DNA of 6,667 nt from CAZNMF01 sp964573795 (GTDB lineage Bacteria; Acidobacteriota; Vicinamibacteria; Vicinamibacterales; SCN-69-37). The stretch covers positions 1-6,667 of the forward strand of contig CAZNMF010000396.1 in assembly GCA_964573795.1 (NCBI GenBank). The letters run 5' to 3'. Under the pieces are notes generated by a model. That model searched no databases and was not told the origin of the DNA. It worked only from the letters and a program-made list of their open reading frames with translations. Positions within the stretch are counted from its first letter, which is position 1. Each line of letters opens with the position of its first letter. This document shows, one piece after another, positions 1 through 6,667 of the stretch. Made by a program: the position numbers and the translations under genes.

Positions 1-20
1 CTTATACTCACATCTCAATT

Positions 21-1913
21 GTGAGCCTTCCTTCCGGGCGCGAGTGGATGCGGCCGTCGGCATTTCAGCAGCCGCTCCTTCGCTTTTCCCTGCTCGTCAT
101 CGTCGATCTCGCGCTGTGCGCCGCGAGCTTCGGAGCGGCGCTGGCGCTGTACGGCAGCGGCGCGATGGCCGATGCGACACCGGCGGCCGCGCGGACCGTG
201 CTGGCGGTGCTGCTGATCTGCCGCGCGGCGGCCAACCTGTCGTGCGGCGTCCATCGCACGTCCTTCGGCCTCGCCAGCCTCCAGGACGCCATGCGCGTCG
301 TCGTCGCGGCCGGGCTCGGCAGTCTGGCGTTCGTGCTGGCAGCGTCGGCGCTCGCGCGGCGGCCGGCCGGCGCCGTCGTCGTGCTCGAGATGCTGATGAC
401 CGGCGCGGCGATGCTGGCCCTGCGCTTCGCGCCGCGCGTCGTGCAGACGTACCGCGCGCGGTTCGCGCGGCTCCGGCGCGGCGACGTCCGCCGCACGCTC
501 ATCGTCGGCGCGGGCGCGGCCGGCGAGATGCTGTATCGCGATCTGCAGCGATCCGGCGAGCACGACTACCACGTGCTTGGCTTCATCGACGACAACCCGG
601 CGAAATGGCGCAGCCTCGTCAGCGGACGGCCGGTGCTCGGCGGCGTGGCGGCGCTGCCCGCCGCGATCGCGAAGCACCGGATCAGCAACGTGCTCATCGC
701 CGTGCCGCGCGACTCGCAGGAGCTGATCCGCAGCGTCGTGACGACGTGCACGGGCCTCGGCGTCAACATCAAGACGCTGCCCGTCTCGTTCGTGTACTTC
801 CAGGACCGCGGCGCGGCCAGCATGCTGCAGAACGTGTCGCCGGAGGACCTGCTGTCGAGGCGGCGCGTGGCATTCGCGCCGCACGAGCGATCCGCGTTCG
901 CCGGCCGGCGCGTGCTCGTCACCGGCGCCGCCGGATCGATCGGCAGCGAGATCTGCCGGCAGCTCATCGAGCTCGGCGTCGGCCAGCTCTTCGCAGTCGA
1001 CATCAACGAGAACGGGCTGTATCTGCTCGAACAGCGGTTCCGCCGCCAGGCGCCGGCGGCGGGTCTGGCGACGTATCTCGCGGACATCCGCGATGCCGGC
1101 CGGCTCGACGCGCTGATCCAGCACTGCCGCCCGCAGGACGTCTTTCACGCGGCGGCGCACAAGCACGTCCCGCTGATGGAGACGGCGCCGTGCGAGGCGA
1201 TCAAGAACAACGTCATCGGCACGCGCAACCTGCTCCTCGCCGCCGAACGGTTGCCGGTCGAGTGCCTCGTCTTCATCTCGACGGACAAGGCCGTCGCGCC
1301 GTCGAGCGTGATGGGCGCGACCAAGCGCGTCGGGGAGATCATGACGCGCGCCGTCGCGCGGCGATCGGGCGTGCGCGGCTGCTCCGTCCGTTTCGGCAAC
1401 GTCCTCGGCTCGGACGGATCGGTCGTGCCGCTTTTCAGACAGCAGATCGAGGCCGGCGGCCCCGTCACGATCACGCATCCGGACGTGCGGCGGTACTTCA
1501 TGACGATCCCGGAGGCCGTCAGCCTCGTGCTGAAGGCGGCGTACGGCCGCTACGGCGAGCTGTGCCTGCTGGACATGGGCGAGCCGATCCGCATCCTCGA
1601 CCTCGCGCGCCAGATGATCGCGCTGGCCGGCCTCGTGCCCGACCGCGACATCGAGATCGTCGTCACCGGCCTGCGGCCGGGCGAGAAGCTCAACGAAGAG
1701 CTGATGACGGAAGACGAGGAAGTGACGCTGCGCGCCGAAGACAAAATTCAGGTCATCAGCGGTCCGCCGCCGCCCGAGCACCTCTGGGAAACCGTCGCGC
1801 AGATCGAGGAGGCCGCGGCGCGTGAGGACACCGCCCGCGCGCTGGCGCTGCTCCAGGTCATCGTCCCGACGTACCGCCGGTCGCCGGCGCCCGTGTCTGC
1901 GGCCGCGTCCTGA
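21..1913 (+). CDS. Membrane-anchored nucleotide-sugar 4,6-dehydratase/epimerase (WbpM/CapD/PglF family)
   Basis: Probably converts a UDP-N-acetylhexosamine to its 4-keto-6-deoxy form at the inner membrane, the first step towards modified sugars for O-antigen or capsule. Four hydrophobic segments (about residues 22-44, 57-72, 91-111, 116-136) precede a first Rossmann domain with GAGAAGE at 163-169, then an SDR domain with TGAAGSIG at 301-308. The catalytic region reads STDKAVAPSSVMGATKR from S420; M431 stands where most SDR enzymes have Tyr, and K435 follows. WbpM-type enzymes are known for this Ser-Met-Lys arrangement. A C-terminal LRPGEKLNEEL motif is also typical. The 630-residue length is normal for the large membrane form. 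The start is GTG with no visible Shine-Dalgarno; the frame is open to the left edge, so the true start may lie outside the window, or be ATG at 48. The exact sugar product and stereochemistry cannot be read from sequence. It converges with the heptose operon. Confidence 0.93.
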   Translation: MSLPSGREWMRPSAFQQPLLRFSLLVIVDLALCAASFGAALALYGSGAMADATPAAARTVLAVLLICRAAANLSCGVHRTSFGLASLQDAMRVVVAAGLGSLAFVLAASALARRPAGAVVVLEMLMTGAAMLALRFAPRVVQTYRARFARLRRGDVRRTLIVGAGAAGEMLYRDLQRSGEHDYHVLGFIDDNPAKWRSLVSGRPVLGGVAALPAAIAKHRISNVLIAVPRDSQELIRSVVTTCTGLGVNIKTLPVSFVYFQDRGAASMLQNVSPEDLLSRRRVAFAPHERSAFAGRRVLVTGAAGSIGSEICRQLIELGVGQLFAVDINENGLYLLEQRFRRQAPAAGLATYLADIRDAGRLDALIQHCRPQDVFHAAAHKHVPLMETAPCEAIKNNVIGTRNLLLAAERLPVECLVFISTDKAVAPSSVMGATKRVGEIMTRAVARRSGVRGCSVRFGNVLGSDGSVVPLFRQQIEAGGPVTITHPDVRRYFMTIPEAVSLVLKAAYGRYGELCLLDMGEPIRILDLARQMIALAGLVPDRDIEIVVTGLRPGEKLNEELMTEDEEVTLRAEDKIQVISGPPPPEHLWETVAQIEEAAAREDTARALALLQVIVPTYRRSPAPVSAAAS

Positions 1914-1963
1914 CGGACGTGTCGATCGCAGCGATCTCGTCGATCGCCCGATCAGTGCGATCG
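1914..1963. terminator. Convergent gene junction with GATC-rich inverted repeats, possible bidirectional terminator
   Basis: Only 38 bp separate the two convergent stop codons. Overlapping inverted repeats lie here: GCGATC at 1931-1936 pairs with GATCGC at 1942-1947 (5-nt loop), and CGATCGC at 1941-1947 pairs with GCGATCG at 1957-1963 (9-nt loop, reaching into the end of the ligase gene). The two hairpins are mutually exclusive. There is no T-run on either strand, so this is not a canonical intrinsic terminator; a terminator role is inferred mainly from position. Confidence 0.35.
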
Positions 1964-3490
1964 CCAGATCGTCGACAACACGTAGAACACCGCGCCGGCC
2001 ATGGCGATGTCGCGCGCCCAGGCGGCGTAGGCCCGCGCCGGCGGCCGCGCGAAGCCCGCCGTCAGGCCCATCGCGAGCATGAACGCGGCGAAGACTTCCG
2101 GCACCAGCCACGGCTGATGGAACGCCGCGCTGATGAGAAAGGCCATGACGCCGAGCGACATGCCGTCGTACTCGGCGGCGTCGACGGCACGACGCCCAAT
2201 CCACGCCGGTCCGACGACGGCCGCCAGCAGCCACAGGAAGATGACGCCACCCGGAATGCCGAGCTCGGCGGCGATCTGGAGGTAGTTGTTGTGCGCGTTC
2301 TCGCCGTTCGGCGCGAAACGGATGAGCAATGCCATGTCGGGCGTGACGAAACGTCGCGATCGCGGGATGTACTCGCTCAGCCCGACGCCGAACGCCGGAT
2401 ATCTCGCGATGGTCCGCGCCACGACGGTGGTCATCTGCATGCGCACGCTCGCGGCACGACCCAATCGCACGTGACTGTGCGATTCGGCGATCGACGTAAA
2501 GGTGGCCGCGCTGATCGCCAGGAGCACGACAACGCCCGCGATGCGCGCGCGCCACGATCCCGGCCCGCGCACGAGCCGCGCGCACGCCACCGCGATGACC
2601 GCGCCGATGGCCGCCCGCGATCGCGCGAGCACGAACGCCGCGGCCGCCAGCGGCGCCGCGATCGCCAGCATCCAATAGTGGCGCCGGCGCCATCCGACGA
2701 CGACCGCGGGAAGCAGGAACAACGCGAAGTAGGATCCGGCAGCGTTGAGATCGGGCTGGAGCACGCTCAGCCGAAGGTCGCGCCATGCCCGCGCGAGCGA
2801 CGCGAGCGTCCCGGCGTCGCCGCTGATCACGATCTCCGCCAGGCGCACGAGCGTCAGCAGCGCGCCGGCGATCCCGGCCACGATCCAGATGCGCATCACG
2901 AACGACGCCCGCGACGGTGACGCGCGCAGCAGCCGCTCGACATAGACGGCGAGCGTGAGCCCCGCGATCCATCGCACGGCCGTGTGCAGCACGGCGAAGT
3001 CGCGAAAATCGAGCCAGTACCGCACCGTGAGGTGCCGCCAGATGTCTTCGAGGAGCGGCCGCCTCGGCGCGACGACGTGCAGGCCGTGCAGATCGACGAT
3101 CGCCGACGCGATCACGACGGCGCCGAACAGGAGCGCCGGAGGCCCGAGTCGCGTCGCCGGTCCGCGGCCGGGCACGGCGAGGCGCCACGACGCGCCCGCC
3201 ACGCACGCCAGCATCAGCGCGTCGGTCAACTGGGCCGGCGCCGGCACCCAGCCCGCGAGCGCGTCGATGGCCGTGGTCAGCGGCAGCGCGATCGCCAGCG
3301 CCGCGACGCCGCCAATCGGCGACAGCGCGCTGAGCACGCCGAGCGCCAGCAGCGCGAGCTTGAGCCACCAGACGATTTCCGGCTCGTGCGGAAGCGCGCT
3401 CAGCGGGATCGTGAAGATCGCCGCGGCGCACAGTCCCGTGACGCGGCCCACGAACGGCGATGTCCGCCAGTCGATGCGCGTCACGCTCAT
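1952..3490 (-). CDS. O-antigen ligase / O-antigen polymerase family membrane protein (Wzy_C type)
   Basis: A 512-residue, strongly hydrophobic polytopic protein with about ten or more likely membrane helices (for example near 15-33, 41-58, 60-80, 116-134, 200-220, 252-266, 272-289, 316-332, 412-428, 445-480). The family signature GENAHNNYLQIAAELG spans about 396-411, preceded by PAFGVGLSEY near 365-374, in the large periplasmic loop typical of WaaL and Wzy proteins. The motif QPDLNAAGSYFALFLLP near 245-261 also fits. Such proteins act at the periplasmic face of the inner membrane, either joining O-antigen from undecaprenyl carrier to lipid A-core or polymerising repeat units. Sequence alone does not separate the two; the operon with core-heptose genes favours ligase. 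I chose ATG at 3490 because it forms an ATGA overlap with the stop of the gene before it; an in-frame start at 3514 would lie deeper inside that gene. Confidence 0.88.
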   Translation of the reverse strand: MSVTRIDWRTSPFVGRVTGLCAAAIFTIPLSALPHEPEIVWWLKLALLALGVLSALSPIGGVAALAIALPLTTAIDALAGWVPAPAQLTDALMLACVAGASWRLAVPGRGPATRLGPPALLFGAVVIASAIVDLHGLHVVAPRRPLLEDIWRHLTVRYWLDFRDFAVLHTAVRWIAGLTLAVYVERLLRASPSRASFVMRIWIVAGIAGALLTLVRLAEIVISGDAGTLASLARAWRDLRLSVLQPDLNAAGSYFALFLLPAVVVGWRRRHYWMLAIAAPLAAAAFVLARSRAAIGAVIAVACARLVRGPGSWRARIAGVVVLLAISAATFTSIAESHSHVRLGRAASVRMQMTTVVARTIARYPAFGVGLSEYIPRSRRFVTPDMALLIRFAPNGENAHNNYLQIAAELGIPGGVIFLWLLAAVVGPAWIGRRAVDAAEYDGMSLGVMAFLISAAFHQPWLVPEVFAAFMLAMGLTAGFARPPARAYAAWARDIAMAGAVFYVLSTIWRSH

Positions 3491-3990
3491 CCTTTGATGC
3501 GAACGAACAGCCACACGAACGCGGCGAGGACGCCGGTCACGGCGCGATATTCACGATTGGCCGTGACGCGGGCCCAACTGAACGGCCGCGCGATTGGCGC
3601 AGCCAGGCCGGCCCGATAGGCGGAGTACTCGCCGGAGAACCTGGCGTCGAGCGTCCGCTCCTCGAGTCGGATTGCCGCGGTCAAGGTGATGCCGAGATAC
3701 AGCACGGTGAGCACCCACACGACGGGACTGCGCGATGCGAGCGCGAAGCCCGCGCCGATCAGCGTCGAGCCGGCGTAGAGCGGATGCCGCACGAACCGGT
3801 ACGGCCCGGAGCGCGTGATCTCCCGGCCTTTCTCGATGTGGCCCGCGGCCCACACGCGCAGCAGCTCGCCCGACGCGGCGATGGCGAGGCCGATCCACCA
3901 CGACGACCACGACGGCCGCACGAGCGCCAGCGCCACGGCCGCGCACAGAAATCCGATTGGCACGCGCAGCCGCGCGAATCGCCTCAACAT
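3487..3990 (-). CDS. Small ICMT-like integral membrane methyltransferase
   Basis: A 167-residue membrane protein of the isoprenylcysteine carboxyl methyltransferase/phospholipid methyltransferase-like superfamily. Hydrophobic segments lie at about 11-25, 31-50, 75-88, 90-108 and 148-164. The S-adenosylmethionine-binding signature is clear: GPYRFVRHPLYAG at 62-74, followed by IRLEERTLDARFSGEYSAY at 107-125, matching the RHPxYxG and EE-x2-L-x3-F-x3-Y pattern of the family. Bacterial members mostly have unknown substrates; protein prenylcysteine is unlikely here, and a lipid or lipid-linked glycan is a reasonable guess from context. The gene sits between the heptosyltransferase (7-nt overlap) and the ligase-family gene (4-nt overlap), so it is co-translated with core-LPS functions. 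The start at 3990 gives a full N-terminal helix; the frame is open further upstream to 4470, but that stretch is antisense-like arginine-rich shadow of the heptosyltransferase gene. Confidence 0.85.
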   Translation of the reverse strand: MLRRFARLRVPIGFLCAAVALALVRPSWSSWWIGLAIAASGELLRVWAAGHIEKGREITRSGPYRFVRHPLYAGSTLIGAGFALASRSPVVWVLTVLYLGITLTAAIRLEERTLDARFSGEYSAYRAGLAAPIARPFSWARVTANREYRAVTGVLAAFVWLFVRIKG

Positions 3991-5012
3991 GCCGCCCTCG
4001 CCGCGGCGGCCAGACGCTCGTCGATCGCGCGCCGGACGTCTTCGACGGACACGTCGAGCAGACACCAGCGATCGGACGAGCGATGACAGACACGCTGATA
4101 GTGACAATCGCAGGCGCCGTAGCGCGAGACGACACGATCGTCGGCGTCCCACGGGCCGTTGCGCGACGGATCGGTGGGACCGAAGATCGCGACGATCGGC
4201 GTGCCGACGGCGCCAGCGATGTGCGTCGGCCCCGTGTCGCCGGATACCATGAGGCTCGCGGCGCGCGACAGCGCGACGAGATCGCGAAGGCCGGTCGCCG
4301 GCGCCGCCGTGGCCGCGCCGCCCGACAGCCGAACGACCTCGGACGCGAGCCGCGCTTCGCCCGGGCCCCACAACGCAACGGATCGCAAGCCGCGATGCTC
4401 GCGGAGCCACGCGGCCACCTGCCCGAATCGATCGGCCGGCCAGCGCTTGTTGGGCCACGCGGCGCCGCAATTGATCAGCGCGAAGCGATCGATCCCCTGC
4501 GCGCGAAGCGTCTCGAGCGCCGCCGACGTTACGGGCGCCAGCGGGAACTCACGCGGCATCGTCGCCGCCCCGAACGCGGCTGCGAGGGCGAGATTCTTGT
4601 CGATCACATGTCGTCCTTCGCCGACGTCGATGCGTTCAGTGTAGAGCCATGCCGCCGCCCGCTCGCGCAATGCCGCGCGGTCGAAGCCGGCCACGCGCGC
4701 CGCGCCGGAGAGACGCGCCAGCGCCGCCGATTTGAGCAGACCTTGAAAGTCGAGGGCCGCCTCGTATCGCTGCGCGCGCAGGCGACGGCGCACGTCTCGC
4801 CATCCGGCCAGCGTCGGCCGATCGAGCGTGACGATCGATGCGATCGCCGGCACGAGCTCGAGGAAGTCGCGATGGACGCGATCGACGAGCCAGTCGATCG
4901 CCGTATCCGGCCGCGCCCGATGGAGCGCGGCGACAGCCGGCAGCGTGTGCACGAGATCGCCGAGCGATCCGAGACGGACGACGAGCAGCCGCGGCGCCGC
5001 AGCGTCAGACAT
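3984..5012 (-). CDS. waaC: LPS heptosyltransferase, glycosyltransferase family 9 (WaaC/RfaC-like)
   Basis: A 342-residue cytosolic GT-B enzyme that would transfer L,D-heptose from ADP-heptose to the inner core of LPS. Seen: the N-terminal RLGSLGDLVHTLPA at 13-26, with D19 where E. coli WaaC has its catalytic Asp13; DFQGLLKSA at 88-96; AGFDRAALRE at 108-117; WPNKRWP at 186-192, with K189 matching the nucleotide-binding Lys of WaaC; SGDTGPTHIAG at 257-267; and FGPTDPSRNGPW at 277-288. A C-terminal cluster of four cysteines (C301, C303, C309, C317) is a feature I associate with many GT9 proteins but not with E. coli WaaC; its role is not known to me. WaaC is preferred over WaaF because of the DWLVD and GLLKSAALARL stretches, but a generic GT9 annotation is the safe level. 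Its ATG overlaps the adenylyltransferase stop by 8 nt (ATGTCTGA), and its stop overlaps the next gene by 7 nt. Confidence 0.88.
   Translation of the reverse strand: MSDAAAPRLLVVRLGSLGDLVHTLPAVAALHRARPDTAIDWLVDRVHRDFLELVPAIASIVTLDRPTLAGWRDVRRRLRAQRYEAALDFQGLLKSAALARLSGAARVAGFDRAALRERAAAWLYTERIDVGEGRHVIDKNLALAAAFGAATMPREFPLAPVTSAALETLRAQGIDRFALINCGAAWPNKRWPADRFGQVAAWLREHRGLRSVALWGPGEARLASEVVRLSGGAATAAPATGLRDLVALSRAASLMVSGDTGPTHIAGAVGTPIVAIFGPTDPSRNGPWDADDRVVSRYGACDCHYQRVCHRSSDRWCLLDVSVEDVRRAIDERLAAAARAAC
3995..3999 (-). promoter_or_regulatory. Shine-Dalgarno-like site for the ICMT-like gene
   Basis: On the - strand GAGGG lies four bases before the ATG at 3990, inside the end of the heptosyltransferase gene. 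It supports 3990 as the methyltransferase start rather than a longer in-frame extension. High G+C makes chance matches common, so support is moderate. Confidence 0.45.
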
Positions 5013-5499
5013 CCGGCGTCCCGGCCGCGCGCTCGTTCCGCAGCCGCTGCAACAGGCCGCTCGTGGAATGATCTTTCGGATCGCCGACGACGGCGACGCG
5101 GCCGCCGTAGTCGCGGACGACGTCCTTCTCGGGCACGGTGTCGACGGTGTAGTCGGTGCCCTTGCAGTGGACGTCGGGCTTCAGCAGCCGCAGCAGCCGC
5201 TCCACGGTACGATCCGGAAACGTGACGACGTAGTCGACCGCGCGCAGCGACGCGACGAGCTCCGCGCGCGCCTCAGCCGGCAGGATCGGCTGGCCCTCGC
5301 CCTTCAGCGCCCGCACCGAGGCATCGTCGTTGACCGCCACGACGAGCCGATCGCCTTCGCGCTTCGCGCCTTCGAGATACCGGACGTGGCCGACGTGCAG
5401 CACGTCGAAGCAGCCGTTGGCAAACGCGATCGATCGTCCGGCCACGCGATCGGCGGCGACGAGAGCGACGAGCTCGGTGTCGGTGACGACGCGGCCCAT
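5005..5499 (-). CDS. rfaE2: D-glycero-beta-D-manno-heptose 1-phosphate adenylyltransferase (stand-alone HldE C-domain)
   Basis: A 164-residue nucleotidyltransferase of the cytidylyltransferase-like fold that would join AMP to heptose-1-phosphate, giving ADP-D,D-heptose. The signature FANGCFDVLHVGHVRYL at 26-42 carries the HxGH motif (H35, H38). Further family features are VAVNDDASVRALKG at 54-67, LPAEARAELVASLRAVDYVVTF at 73-94 (positions approximate), VHCKGTDYTVDTVPE at 110-124 and the late DHSTS at 143-147, which corresponds to the STT nucleotide-binding stretch. Length fits a stand-alone domain; E. coli fuses it to the kinase as HldE. ATG at 5499 is the only good start: upstream in frame there is no ATG, GTG or TTG before a TAA inside the 7-bp repeat. 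No Shine-Dalgarno is visible; the bases before the ATG read as CCTCC-like, the reverse of one. The kinase for the preceding step is directly upstream. Confidence 0.93.
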   Translation of the reverse strand: MGRVVTDTELVALVAADRVAGRSIAFANGCFDVLHVGHVRYLEGAKREGDRLVVAVNDDASVRALKGEGQPILPAEARAELVASLRAVDYVVTFPDRTVERLLRLLKPDVHCKGTDYTVDTVPEKDVVRDYGGRVAVVGDPKDHSTSGLLQRLRNERAAGTPDV

Positions 5500-5521
5500 G
5501 GGTGGAGGTAATCGTACAACG
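5500..5521. other. Spacer between repeat array and adenylyltransferase start
   Basis: Twenty-two bases of non-repeat sequence are all that separate the ATG at 5499 from the 7-bp array. On the - strand no ribosome binding site or -10-like box is visible. A GGAGG occurs on the + strand but precedes no plausible + strand gene. Confidence 0.5.
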
Positions 5522-6622
<1,101 letters not shown>

Positions 6623-6652
6623 AATCGTCAAGTGCGCCGAAGGCGCCACGTC
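6623..6652 (-). promoter_or_regulatory. Short leader before the kinase with a small inverted repeat
   Basis: GCGCC at 6634-6638 and GGCGC at 6642-6646 form a perfect 5-bp stem around a 3-nt loop, 11 nt before the ATG at 6622. If translation starts at 6622 this would be a leader hairpin or the remnant of an upstream terminator; if GTG at 6649 is used it is coding. No -10 or -35 box is recognisable; the operon promoter probably lies outside the window. Confidence 0.3.
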
Positions 6653-6667
6653 AACTTCGAACTTCGA
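6653..6667. repeat. Start of a second 7-bp tandem repeat (AACTTCG), cut by the window edge
   Basis: Two full copies of AACTTCG plus one base (6653-6667) run to the window edge. Fifteen bases of perfect 7-bp periodicity in otherwise GC-rich DNA, on the far side of a gene whose other end carries a different heptamer array, suggests the left end of a longer array. Two copies alone could be chance; the decayed ACTTCTA and ACTTTTC units at 5604-5617 resemble this unit. Confidence 0.55.

Noticed and set aside
44..1825. 593-codon + strand open frame inside the dehydratase gene
   Set aside because: An out-of-frame shadow with very high Arg/Ala/Gly content and no motifs; the overlapping frame shows full family signatures.
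15..3431. A 1138-codon open frame on the - strand covering the dehydratase gene and most of the ligase gene
   Set aside because: The translation is Arg/Ala/His/Asp-rich with no recognisable domain, lies antisense to a clear dehydratase and out of frame with a clear membrane protein, and is explained by third-position G+C bias.
3491..3514. Start of the ligase-family gene at 3514
   Set aside because: It would overlap the methyltransferase by 28 nt, whereas ATG 3490 gives the common ATGA coupling.
3991..4470. N-terminal extension of the ICMT-like gene to 4470
   Set aside because: It would lie entirely inside the heptosyltransferase gene, its residues are low-complexity Arg/Gly-rich, and the ATG at 3990 has a GAGGG before it and begins the expected first helix.
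3957..5225. 422-codon + strand open frame opposite the heptosyltransferase
   Set aside because: Antisense shadow, charged low-complexity translation without a domain.

Overview
The window is GC-rich DNA (roughly two thirds or more G+C, judged by eye) from a Gram-negative-type bacterium. Six genes fill almost all of it, and five of them make or handle lipopolysaccharide (LPS) or surface polysaccharide. No marker gene fixes the taxon. The high G+C, the split ADP-heptose genes and the 7-bp tandem repeats would suit an environmental lineage such as Acidobacteriota (Vicinamibacteria-like), but this is a low-confidence inference from memory.

Layout: on the + strand, positions 21-1913 encode a membrane-anchored nucleotide-sugar 4,6-dehydratase/epimerase of the WbpM/CapD/PglF type. 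On the - strand, reading from right to left, lies a five-gene operon. It holds a heptose-7-phosphate kinase (6622-5567), a heptose-1-phosphate adenylyltransferase (5499-5005), a GT9 heptosyltransferase of WaaC type (5012-3984), a small ICMT-like membrane methyltransferase (3990-3487) and an O-antigen ligase/polymerase family membrane protein (3490-1952). The last four genes overlap by 8, 7 and 4 nt, so they are probably translationally coupled. The operon converges on the + strand gene across a 38-bp gap rich in GATC hairpins.

How the genes work together: the kinase and the adenylyltransferase carry out the two nucleotide-dependent steps of ADP-heptose synthesis, which E. coli performs with one fused protein, HldE. 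The GT9 enzyme would add heptose to the inner core, and the ligase-family protein would join or polymerise the outer glycan. The dehydratase would supply a modified deoxy or amino sugar. The role of the methyltransferase is unknown.

The least ordinary part is the junction between kinase and adenylyltransferase. Eight perfect copies of a 7-bp unit, preceded (in the kinase's reading direction) by degenerate 7-bp copies, encode the last 16 or so residues of the kinase and supply its stop codon. A different 7-bp repeat begins at the right edge, upstream of the kinase. The octamer GCGATCGC and the tetramer GATC are also strongly over-represented across the window.
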